Shown in pieces: positions 47,901 to 58,815 of a stretch of DNA of 64,000 nucleotides. The stretch comes from Mycteria americana (taxonomy: Eukaryota; Chordata; Aves; Ciconiiformes; Ciconiidae). Position 1 is the first letter of the stretch. Every line of letters starts with the position of its first letter. The translations under genes were made by a program, and so were the position numbers. The stretch spans positions 39,470,316-39,534,315 of the forward strand of contig NC_134372.1 in NCBI RefSeq assembly GCF_035582795.1. The letters run 5' to 3'. The notes under the pieces are model-generated. The model saw nothing but the letters and a program-made list of their open reading frames with translations, was not told the origin of the DNA and made no database searches.

Positions 47901-50900
47901 AATCTTGGAGAAAGGGCTGCATTGGGCTGATAAATTTGCATTCTAAAAACCGGGGTGACAACAGATAACAACTTCAGTGTAAGGAATAAAATTTCATTAA
48001 AGACTGTGCTGACCTAACCATGGTGAGTAAGCAATCAGAATCCTACAGGACATGCAGTCCTCACTGCAGACAAAGTCATTTGTCAACAGTATTTGCATGA
48101 ATTAATCCTATCTATAAAAACACATCATTACCTCACATGGAAAAGGTTTGCCATCAATTGTGTGCTCTGATCCCTGGCTGTGCTTTATCCCCCAGTGAAA
48201 GTGAAACTGCTTTAGCCGAAACGGATTCTCAAAGGGACCACCGCTGATTACTAGGCAGAAAAAAAAGAAAGAAAAAGCTTAAGCATTCTGGGTTTTTAGC
48301 TTCCTGTTAGTAAAAACTAGCCACCATTGGCACGATAGTGGAAAAAAGCCAGCAGCATCTCCCAGTTGCCAACAGCAGAGATATGCATCATCCAGATATT
48401 TAGAAGGGTTGGATTTCCTAATGGAAAGCATCTGAGTTCATGTAAAAATTTAAGTTAAAAAACATTGAATGGCTACTTGTACAGAATTTTGTAGCTTTTT
48501 TGAAAGAGTATATTTGACATATGAGGATGTGGTAGCTTTATGGTTATGCCTTTCTTGTTAAACACAATAAATCCAAGTTGAATATTAAAAAAATAAATCA
48601 CAATTTGAAACTCATATACCTAAAATATTTTTGACAGTGCTACTTGAGATTTTGTGCAAGAGTGTAGATACCTTGAGCATCAGGTAGACAATTCAGCTAA
48701 GTATTTCCTCTTTAAACTGTCTTTCCTTCCTGTGGAGGTTATCTATATTCTGTTTTCTTTAAATACCTGATCCCATAGAAGAGGTAATACAATAGCTTGT
48801 GCTTTACATGACACCATTCAGAATCTCAAATCGCCTTATAAGGGTAAGGAAATGCTACAGAGAAACTTCATACATCATTTAGAAATAACTTAAGAACAGA
48901 TGAATGTTTAAGATGCCATCTATAGAAGATACTTTATCAACAGCATCAGTAATCCTCCTGTAATTTTATATGGCACTAAATCAAATACATTTTGCTCAAC
49001 AGACATGAAAACCTGATCAAAGTCTTATATTAAGAAAATCAGAATTACATTTATTATCTGTAAAGCACTTATCCTCAGTGTAGTCCATAACATTTTATTA
49101 AAAAAATTAAAGCTGGGGCTTGCACAGCACTTCCACATGCGCATAGTTCCAGCTGGCCTTTATGGAGGAAACTGGCCTTGCCAAAGTAAAGGTTTTAGTA
49201 TTAATTAAGAATATAAGTACCTCCTAGTATGTTTTTCTGGACTTAGCAATGGAATGCACCACTCATCTCAAACATTATTTTAAGACATCTAGCTATGATG
49301 GGTTACTGTCAAAATTCTGTTGTGTCATTTCTGCAGAGCTGTGAGTCACTAGATCTATTTCAACACAACTAAAAACACTTTAAACCATGTTTTCGACTCC
49401 TAGCAGTCTTCTTCCTTGAAAGTGTTATTAAAACAAGGCATGTGCTTAGTGTAGAAAGGGCAGAGGTCTTCATTCCTGCACATGCTCCGAGTCTATATCT
49501 AAATGCAGAGTAAGAGATTATGTTCTTAAACTTACCAAGCTGGATAAAGTTCATTGTTACTTAGGTATAGTTCAGCTTAGAATTGCACAAAAGTAGCTAG
49601 CAAGCTAAAATAATACTTCCAGATGTATTTTACAAATTCTCTTTGTAGGGTGACATGCTTAATGGACCTGTGTAGTAAGATTCTGGAAAATGCACATCCA
49701 GTCTTCTCTTCAAATTCAGTAAATATGCTTGAAAACCTGGCCATTCAGTTGGGCTTCTCAGATTCATTCCAGAAGAGAAATCTTAAAACAAAATGGCTGG
49801 AATTTTAACCCCCAGCCCTTATTTCAAAGGGTTACCAGCACAGACAAGTCACTTCACAGAAAAAGTAACTTGTTTCGAGTACCTAGGATATCCTGTTTAG
49901 TTAGAATCAATAAACACACCCAAATGGAACACGAAATCAGCTGATAGGTTTAAAAATTGTTCAGAGTATTTTTTCTGAAATGCACACTTTCCATTTATCA
50001 GCTACTTCATCATCTCTATTTGAATGCTCTTCCCCTACCCCCCAGATGTAAAAGCAAGATCTACCATGGAAGTAGAATTAACAGAAGTAATCAATCACTT
50101 ACAGCATTTATATTCTCTGCCAAGAGCTAAGAGACAAGAATAATATACAACTGCAGATAGTCCAACATCCACAAGCTGCTACCAACTCAGAATTAGCTGA
50201 AGATTTTATAATTTCTGAAGAAACTGAACTGGGAGGAAAGGGAGGCAGGGAGGAAAGAAGAAAACAATGCAAGGTAACAGTTAATGACTGGTCCAGATAA
50301 AACTTGGTGTAGTGGACTATGATTATGACAACTACACTGTATGACCTGATCTCTGCTAATCCTCTTCTCTCCCTGCCCCTGTGGATGGAATCTGGGCAGT
50401 GAGCCAGACAGAGCTGGCATGTGTGTTAGCATCTTTGATTTGGATGAGCATGGAAACAGGTCAGTGGGGAGTGTACATACCTACTCTGCATGCTGGACAT
50501 GGTCTAGGAGTGCTGGAGAGATGCATGGATTCCCTGTCCAGCAAACTGGCAATCCCCATTTAAGAGGGAAGCACTGCAAACAAACTTCTGATTTTCCTGA
50601 TGCAAGAGCTTTTCCTAATGCAGAAACACTATTCTGCTGTGCAATATTGCATTGCTAGAGAGACTCAACTGAAGACAAGAAATGTGAGGCTCAAGAAAAC
50701 AAAGTATAAAGGGCCCTGGTCATATGCCTTGTTCTAAACTGAAATTATACACCATAAAATATATTATACAGGATGTACTTAATTGTTTCCCTCACTAAGT
50801 CACAAAATGGTATTCAGAGTTAGTTGGCTGTGTTAGTCTCACCTGTCTTGTCATCAGTATCTTCAAACTCAACCATAACCGAATGGCCATTGTTGGAGAT

Positions 50901-53104
50901 GTTGAGAGAGGTACATGATTCGTAGGAGATAATAAGCGGCTTCAGATTAGGGTCATAAACTGCTCTTGCAGGAACTATATCAATAGGTGACTGGCGGTTC
51001 CCTTGGGCAATAGGATAAGACTTGTGCCACTCTGAAGGTCCTTCAAAAGGAAAGAAAGGAAAGCACCATTATTTGCTTCCTATTATACACAAAATAATCA
51101 TTACAGGTTTTCACAAGTATTGGAGTAAAGCTTGCTGAGCAGCAGTAACTTGAAAGTTTGGTACCCGAGAAGTTCACTTAAATTCTAAGCTGGTGTCTTT
51201 TTATTAGCACAAAGGCTGCAACAAGATGTGGGATTCAAGTATCTTACACAAAACACACTGAGGAAATCACAGTATATCAGACTGCTCTATCTTCAGTCAC
51301 TTGTGCCACTAATTTTCTGCAGAGTTTGTAATTACATTGCTAAGGTATCCAAAGACCTTCCACAGTGGGTACAAGTGTAAACACACTTGCATGCACACAT
51401 ACACTCCGCCAAAGAAACAGCATTTCATTCTTCCTGGGAAAGATAGTGTAAGAGCTCCAGTGATTCAAATTAGATACTGATGACTCAATCTCTTAGCTAC
51501 TGACTATGCAGTTATTTTTAAAACCATTTTATGACTGCAGTAAGTCTTTGAGGCAGCTTCATTCTTTGCTCATGTCCATTATGGTATCTCTCTACCCTGA
51601 GTGAAGGGTATAGTATGATAATTAACATTTTTGGACTTCCTGACCTCAATAGAGTGGTGAGAAAGACCAATTTAATAACACAGCTCCCTGCTGCCAGAAC
51701 TGGAACATTCTTATGCTGTTTGAGATAACAAAACCCTATCTGTATCAAAGAATTACTTATTATTACCACTGCTTTTTCTACTGTGGTATGGTAGTGCAAG
51801 AAGCAATTAAATTCTTCTACTGCTTATGTTCAGAAAGTATTAACAGTAACAATTTTACTTTAAAGTTTCCAAGCAGCACATTTTTAATTGTAGCATTCTC
51901 ACATACTTTCACAAGCAGAAACTTTTTTAATCAAGCACATGTATTTGCCCTCCTTGAGTTTATGTAACAAAAACAGTTATCTATTATACTTTCGTCTTTG
52001 GCATTTTCGGAAAAGCTAAGCTTATAAAATAATATCTTTTCTCAGCCTGCCTACAAAGCAGATTTAGGATTTAAAAGCTGTTACACAAGCTTAGGCAATA
52101 TAATTTGTCTCTTATGAGCTTTGTAAGAACATACATGATTATTACTACTACCTATATGCCCAAACACATAACACTATCTACTAGCGCTAACCAGCTTCAC
52201 TTAGTGTTCAAACTTGCTTTTGGACTCACAGAAACTAAAATAATTGCTGTTAAGAGAGAGACAGGCTCCTGAAGGTTATGCAAAACACTCTTGTTGGACA
52301 CTCAGCAGCTAAAATAATTGCTGTCAAGAGACACACACTCCGGAAGGTTATGCAAAAGATTGTCTTATTGGACAACACCAGTCACTCATCCACCCTTCTC
52401 TGTAAAGGATACAGGTGCTATAAAACACTATTGTAGGAATCTTTCAGTAGCTTCACATATCCTCTCACTCTGTGGCACACATTCTTGGAGGAGAGAAGCA
52501 AAGGAAAATGACTAAATTAAAAACTGGCAAACCAGAAAGCATAAATTGTTCTATAAGAGATCTGATACTGATCTGTAAAATTTATTGATGTTCTTGAAAT
52601 ATATAACATATACCTTATTTTATGCACTTCTGTGGAAGCCTAGATATCACATTTCAACAGCTGCATAGGATCAGAAGATCTATTACTACCCTACTAAATC
52701 TTCTTTACTTAAGAGAATTGCTTTTGGAGAGACAGACACAGTTAATCCTTTTCATAACAGCTTTTTGGAAAGGGACCCATCTGTAATATCTGCAGTCTGG
52801 AAAAAAAACCACTCAGTACTGCTTTCCTCAGTTTTGGAACACTGATCGCAACAATGAAAGGCAGCAGGTGTAAGTTTGTGCATCTTTTGGTGCCACTTTC
52901 TGGGTGCTATTTATTATCAATAAAGTAATTAATTACCTGCTGTATATACTTGATGCTTGCAGACATCAAAATGCAGGCAGCTCTGCAGGGCTCAGGCAAC
53001 AGTTCTGGAAAGAAAACGAGTGGGGGAAGACAGAGAGATGCAGCACGGAAATGCTAGAACCTACCGTCATCCTGCCCATATCCCCAACTGTGGTGGCCAG
53101 TCAT
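44821..53104 (-). CDS. CA7: Carbonic anhydrase VII, seven coding exons
   Basis: Cytosolic alpha-carbonic anhydrase that interconverts CO2 and bicarbonate; in mammals it is known for roles in neurons and muscle. The coding exons in transcript order are 53104-53065, 51040-50843, 48250-48132, 47217-47122, 46885-46823, 45382-45227 and 44943-44821. All junctions are GT-AG and in phase, giving 264 codons plus stop, equal to the human length. Exon sizes 198, 119, 96, 63 and 156 are the standard CA pattern. Zinc ligands are His96 and His98 (QFHFHWG) and His121 (ELHLVHW); the proton shuttle is His66 (NNGH); Thr201 is in SLTTPP. The ends [13 protein letters not shown] and [16 protein letters not shown] are diagnostic of CA7. 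Against human CA7, position 219 is Arg (Cys217 in CA II numbering), 180 is Ser and 197 is Leu in YWTYLGS. It is head-to-head with NAE1. Confidence 0.96.
45227..45382 (-). CDS. CA7: CA7 coding exon 6
   Basis: A 156-bp, phase-0 exon from [13 protein letters not shown] to EPIRISEKQ. It carries the SLTTPP active-site segment. Acceptor AG 45384-45383, donor GTAAAC from 45226. Confidence 0.95.
46823..46885 (-). CDS. CA7: CA7 coding exon 5
   Basis: A 63-bp exon encoding [17 protein letters not shown] plus VKFK. Acceptor TTTTAG, donor GTAAGT. Confidence 0.95.
47122..47217 (-). CDS. CA7: CA7 coding exon 4
   Basis: A 96-bp exon beginning [16 protein letters not shown], with the third zinc ligand His121, and ending VVGVFLE. 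It includes a run of four alanines (EAAAAPDG). Donor GTAAGG. Confidence 0.95.
48132..48250 (-). CDS. CA7: CA7 coding exon 3
   Basis: A 119-bp exon that completes a split Val codon, then [20 protein letters not shown] with zinc ligands His96 and His98, and [14 protein letters not shown]. Donor GTAATG. Confidence 0.95.
50843..51040 (-). CDS. CA7: CA7 coding exon 2
   Basis: A 198-bp exon that completes a split Gly codon, then [20 protein letters not shown] through [20 protein letters not shown]. It carries the proton-shuttle His66. Donor GTGAGA. Confidence 0.95.
52221..52380. repeat. 74-bp tandem duplication in CA7 intron 1
   Basis: Two imperfect copies with a 74-base period begin at 52221 and 52295. 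Both contain 'ctaaaataattgctgt' and 'gaaggttatgcaaaa'. A partial third start ('tggacaacacc') follows at 52369. Confidence 0.85.
53065..53104 (-). CDS. CA7: CA7 coding exon 1
   Basis: It encodes [13 protein letters not shown] plus the first base of a Gly codon, then donor GTAGGT. Human CA7 starts [14 protein letters not shown], which fixes both the start and the splice phase. Confidence 0.94.
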
Positions 53105-53167
53105 TACAGGGGAGCTGCACCCCGCTTTGCTCTCAGCTCTTTGATCAGGGCACTGCTGCTTACCTGC

Positions 53168-53174
53168 CTTTATA
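53168..53174 (-). promoter_or_regulatory. CA7: CA7 TATA box
   Basis: The minus strand reads CATTATAAAGGC about 64-70 bases upstream of the CA7 ATG. This predicts a start near 53140 and a short 5' UTR of roughly 35-40 bases. There is no CpG island at this promoter, which fits a tissue-restricted gene. The TSS is inferred. Confidence 0.65.
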
Positions 53175-53199
53175 ATGGCTCACCGTGGGATAGGGTCAG

Positions 53200-56100
53200 C
53201 CCCTTAAAGATACAGAGCAACCAAAGCAATTCCTGCAGGACAGGGAAAGCACCCGCGTCCCTTCTGCTCCCGGTTTTGCTGCTCCTGCCTCTGCTGCTGC
53301 TCACTCTGTTTGCTAACTCAGCACTGGAGAAGGAAAATGTAAAACTGAGATAACTGAAGTCCCAGGACTTAGAGAGGAACCAAGACTGTCCAGGTGGCAT
53401 GGGGATCAAATTTAGGAAAAAGTAATAGTATTTTCCCATTCTACACCACAAAGAAGCAAGAGCTGTAACCTGCTCTGAGCATCAGGGCACAGTAAGGTGT
53501 GGAGATTGCAATAGGAACTGCCCTTCTCACTTCTGTGTTCTGCAGGGGGAAACATCACCCAGTTACTGCCTCTCTTTTCTTAAACACTCTCTCCAGCTGC
53601 AAAAAATGAATGATGTTTCCACCTGATTTGTAATTAAAACTTCAGAATCACTGCTTAGATGAGATGGAGAACATTCTCATCTCAGAACAAATTACTTGTG
53701 CTACTTTTAAACAAGGTAAAAATCACACCAATTAAGGATAAATTAGCAATCTGTTTTGGTTTTTTTTTCTTTGTAACTCTAAAGAAACTTATTGAAAAGA
53801 CAAAAATAAAAGTGTGGTTATATTAGGGAACAGAACACAGCAGACTTTAGAGAAAGGAGCTGATCCGTGAAGCCTCAGTTACCTGGGATGATCCAGCAGT
53901 TGCCTGCACCCTGCTAAACCCATGAAGAGGCTACAATGAGATCTCCAATTTGTGGCTGTAAAATGTCTTAAGACATCTTTGTGGCAAGAAAAAGGGCTCC
54001 TTGGTAGTAATTTTGTTAGATCTGAGGAAATGCTGTCTGTCAAGGTTATATTTTATAAACATATTGGTTTTCACAGACAACAGCACACAGAAATAAGGAT
54101 GCTTCCATTATGCAATCAAGAAAATGGAAGAAAAAAAATCAATGAAAGCATTTTATGCAACTTTTATGTTGTGGTTCTGCCTTGTAAGAATTCATTTCCT
54201 TTTTCAGGAGCTTTCCATAGGAGTCAGCTATAAAACCTTTGAGATTCACTGACGCAAGCTAAATCGCTCAATAAGGGATGTAAACTGCTGTAAAGGTGTC
54301 CACAGGGTAGTTCTACAATGACTTAGTGAGGTCAACTTCTCAAGTTATTTCTGCTAAACTACTGTGATCTACGCAGGTCCCTGCACAGGCCTGACACGCA
54401 CCAGGCACTGCCACTGCAGGCACGTCTGTGGCCCAATATTCTGCACACACAGGTCCTCATGGTGACCCAAATACTGGAGGCAGTGCAGCAGCACTGCCAT
54501 TGGGGTAAAATACTTCGCTGCTTAGTAGGACAAATGAGCTGCGAGAAGTTGTGATGCTTTGGTTCTTATTCTTGTGTGGCTGTGTGCTGTGTTTGTAGAC
54601 AGGGAAGCCAGATGTGGACAGTCAGTCAGATGCAAATAGTCAGGGAAAGCCGTTCTAGACCATGGGAAAAAAGTACAAAAAATACCAACCTACCAGTGTA
54701 AAGAAAAAATAGAAGAGGAATTTTGTACATTAAAAAAAGGGGACTATAGATTGGGGAAAACCGTATGCAAGATAGAGAATCCTGAGCAACTGTTTTCAAG
54801 AGAAACTTGACAACTGAGGCTCAGCTCTTGCTCGCAGGGCACAGTGCCACTGAAGTGGCCCAATGTCTACATGCATTTGACACCATTCACCACATTAGCT
54901 TTTATCTTCTCACATTCCAAAACACATAGATGTCTACATATGAGGACTACAAAGGCAGGGCACAGGAAGACCTCTGAGACAAGAGAAAACATGCTGAAGA
55001 CATGGCAGGAAGTGGCCTCCACAAAATGGAGGTTTAAATGGTTGGATTTAGAAAAAGTGAAAAGGGGGCGTGACAGTACCTGAGAGGAAAGACAAGAATA
55101 GCTTGAATAAAATTCTAGCTATAAATGATAGCCAGTGTGTATATGACAGTTTAATGTGCTCTCCCATCCAGTCAGCCTTCTTTCTTTTTGAGGAAGACAT
55201 TAGGTTTTCCTTAAAGCTAGAGTAATATTGCTGCTTATACAAATATCGCATTATTCTGTAACCCTGATGCCTCTTGATACTTGCTGCCTCTAAGAATGGA
55301 TTTTCACTGATTCTGTCCTCAAATTACCATTTATCACTTCAAAAGTTGCGGTAATAATCTAGTTCTGATCTCAATTTTACTAGCTTGCATCGGGGAGAAT
55401 GACATCACACTCATGAAGTCAAACTTATGGAAGTGAGAAGAACAGAGTGGTAGGTGCATAAGGAGTAGATTTCTCCAATGCTGAGCTACAAGTGAAGTAC
55501 TTGTGATTTCCACAAATTTCTCACAGGCTTTGAGTACATCTCAAAAGTGTCTGCTTAGCAGTGAATGACAGGAAGATGTAGTTGCATCCGGTACAGTGAA
55601 ACATTTCAAGCTGCCTTAAAGAATAATTCTGTCTTCCCCAGTCTTCAGACTTCCAGTTTTATTCCTCTTTGACAGTAACGATGAGTGAACAGAGCAGCAG
55701 CCTAGGACAAATACATGGGTTCTTCTTCTGAACCTGTCACTATGTTGTGATACTGAACTAACTACAAACACTTCAGTTTTTTCCATCCCTATATATGGAA
55801 TAATTATCTTTATGATTTAATTTGAGCTCCCTTTATTAAAATTGCTATATAAGAACTAACCATTACAGTTAGAAAGCTCCAAGTAAGATTGGAATGCCAA
55901 ATAGAAGTTGAACATATTAAGCTTTGCAGGTTTGAGGAAATTGGATTTTTTAATCTGTGAGGCAAGTTGTCTCTATACTACAGATCTGGAGTCATTGGGA
56001 GCTATTCACACAAAGAGGTCATGTCACTTGAGGATAATGCTTTTGGTATATATTACTGCATCACCGTAGAGGGGCAGAGCTGCATTTTAGGAGACGTAAA

Positions 56101-58160
56101 ATGAAAGAATAGTTATTTGGTTCCAAGGCAAATGGCTAAATGACACTCTAAGTGTATTTGCTTCAGTAACTTGGCAATTATCTTTGCTGAGCATCTTTAA
56201 TAATGGTGACATACATTTGAACGAGGTGTCATGTGCCTTCTTTATTTAATGCATATGAGTGTGTCTGATGTGTCATTGCCTATTAACAAAAATATGGCAG
56301 AAGTACAGTCAGTTTGGGTACAGGCTGCTCGCTCTAGAGCCTTTGAAGTACAATAGGTAGGAGCAGAATAAACGTTAAAACATTCATCACTCCAGAGCTT
56401 GCCTACACCTCAGGTTCTGGAAAGAGTATCTTGTTTATCCAGGCAGCTCATCTCTCTTCTTACATTGCCATTACTAATGCTGGCAGTTTCCAAATGGGAG
56501 TTATACTAAGGTGACATCTGTTCTTTATGTGTGCGTTAAAATAATTTATAATGAATCCAGAAACTGCACAAAAATACTTCACAAGGTAAATATAAACCGG
56601 AGAGTGTACTGCCAACACTAAACATTGAAAAGCAGAATCATTCCAGATTTTTTTTTCATTTTTTAGTATTTTACTTAAAAAGTGACTGCCTACACTTGTT
56701 GATTGACAATAGAAATTTCAGATCTTATATTCTCAAGTTTTTCTTTGCAAACACGTGATGACTGTATATTGAGATTCTCATGCGCCCAGTGTAACTTCAG
56801 GAGCTGAAAGTGGTAATCCTTCTCCCACAGCTACATAGTGAGATTCATGAGACTTCTAAGGGCAAGAACTCAACATTTATTTATCGGGAATCTCTTCCTG
56901 GCATGGCGGGGAGGGGGGAAGGGTCCCCAAGTAAAGAAGGGACTGAGAAGAGGACAAAAAGAACGTGCATAAAATTAACAGACAATTTTGCAAGAGAAAA
57001 AACTTGAATAAAATATGGGCCAAGAGGAAAGAATGAATTTATTTGGAACATTCTTGGGGAAGTGGGGCAGAAAAAGAGGAACAGGGTACCTGGCTCCCTA
57101 GGCGTTTCCCAGCCTTCACACGCCATTTTTTATTATTACTTGTCTTTGAGTTTTAAAGCTATACACACTTGGCTGCTTTATACCAGAAATGGGGACTATA
57201 TTTTGGAACTAGGTCTGAAATAATAGTTCTTGTAATTTATGGTTCGTCCAGTTGAAACCGTGTAATTGTAGCAGATAGCAAGAACAGAATGAGACAACTT
57301 TTGATTTTGGTAAACAGAACATTCCTACAAATATTGCAACAGTCACTGAAATTTCAACAGAAGGAAGGATTTACTGTGACCTAGCAAACACAAAGCCTGA
57401 GAAAAACGAACTTGGGAGGAGATACTGTATATGGGAAAACAAAAGAGGAAGCACTGTATAGTATTACAACGTCATCTGCAAGGTATAAAACACTAAATTA
57501 TAATTGCACTGTTGTAACTTCATTCCAGCAGATACATAGCAAATCAAATTTACTAAGGAGAAGCAGATTAAAAGGATAACAGAACACCCTTTTATGGCCT
57601 AACAAATCAGCTGGAACGATGCACACATTTTAGGACTTCTCTTTTGTTGTTGAAACTGAGTGCCAGACACATTGGTTGACATTTTTAAAGATGTAAAAGT
57701 TTTCTCTTTTTTTGTACACTTTCATAGTACTATCTATATTGATCCTATATGGAAAGATTTTCATAACAGAAGTACATAGACTCAACAGATTTCAGATTTT
57801 ATTGTCTCAATGCTAAATAGAAATAATTGTAATAATGTACACCATCTCTGCAAAATGTATCTAAACCGGTTTTTCTGAACGCAGTCATCTGCAGGGCTTC
57901 TGACTCAGACTGCTGCAAAATGCTTCAACACTTCATGCCAGAAAGTGGGTTGAGAGATGAAGAGAAATACCCATTTTGCAGATAACTGCCGGGAACGGCA
58001 CTGTATTTTTAGAAACACATTCCTGAAGGAAACCGTGTCCTATGTTTCTGTGCTCGTGACTCCCATCAACTTCAGTCTCCCCCAAAGCCATCAAGGCCTG
58101 CTTTCTCAGCACAGTTTTTTTCTACCGTTTTCCAAATTGCCGTCTCAACGCCACTGAACC
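53200..58160. other. Head-to-head spacer between CA7 and NAE1
   Basis: No gene, RNA gene or clear repeat recognised. The AT-rich DNA has a slightly GC-richer patch near 54.36-54.55 kb without a recognisable frame. It separates the TATA-type CA7 promoter from the CpG-island NAE1 promoter. Confidence 0.55.
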
Positions 58161-58634
58161 CCGACGCAGCTCTCCTCACATCCCGCCCGGATTTGGGGAA
58201 ATCCCCGTGCCAGCACGGACGCTTTCACCTCTTCCCACAGGACTGAAGCGGCGGCCCTGGCTCACAACACAAGCCACGGGGCGAATCCTGCCGCCCCGCA
58301 AGGTAACCCACCACACCGGCCGGGCCCAGCACCCCAGCTCAGCCGGGCCCAGCTGGGAGCCCGCAGGCAGCCGCAGGACGCTTTTAGCGGAGCCGGGCGC
58401 GACGGAGGGCGAGGAGGCGTCCGTCTTTGACAGCGCCGTGCGGGGCGCAGCCCGCAGCCACCGAACTTCTCCCGCAGGGACCACCCGGCGCGGCGGCCGA
58501 GCCCCGCAGACGCCTCCCGGCCCGGCGGAAGGTAGGCCCCGGCGGGAGAGAGGCCGAGGCGGGAGGCAGGGCCCAGCGGGAGGCAGGCCCAGGCGGCCGC
58601 CGCTCGGCGGGGCCCGCCCGCTCCCACGAGGCCC

Positions 58635-58662
58635 CTCCCCGCCCCGCCCCGCCCCGCCCCGG
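58635..58662. promoter_or_regulatory. NAE1: Array of GC boxes (SP/KLF-type sites)
   Basis: Consecutive 'ccccgcccc' units (about four to five with a 5-base period) lie about 100-125 bases before the NAE1 ATG. SP1-family binding is inferred from the motif. Confidence 0.7.
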
Positions 58663-58706
58663 CGGCCCCACAGCGCCCCCCAAGGGTCCCGCGGCCCGGC
58701 GCCTCC

Positions 58707-58732
58707 GCGCATGCGTCCGCCCGCGCCTGCGC
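58707..58732. promoter_or_regulatory. NAE1: Two NRF1-type sites
   Basis: 'gcgcatgcgt' (58707-58716) and 'gcgcctgcgc' (58723-58732) match the NRF1 consensus GCGCNTGCGC, the first with one difference. They lie 28-53 bases before the ATG, the usual core-promoter position for NRF1-driven genes. Confidence 0.65.
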
Positions 58733-58759
58733 AGCGGCTGGCGGGGGGAGCGTGCGGCA

Positions 58760-58815
58760 ATGGCGCAGCCGGGCAGGGCCAGTCTCAAGGAGCAGAGATA
58801 CGACCGGCAGCTGAG
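58760..58815 (+). CDS. NAE1: NAE1 coding exon 1
   Basis: It encodes [18 protein letters not shown] and two bases of Arg, then GTAGCG. The start is set by alignment with human NAE1. Confidence 0.94.

Noticed and set aside
48780-48880. Another possible MIR-like stretch ('gaatctcaaatcgccttata')
   Set aside because: The resemblance is too short and lacks the core motifs.
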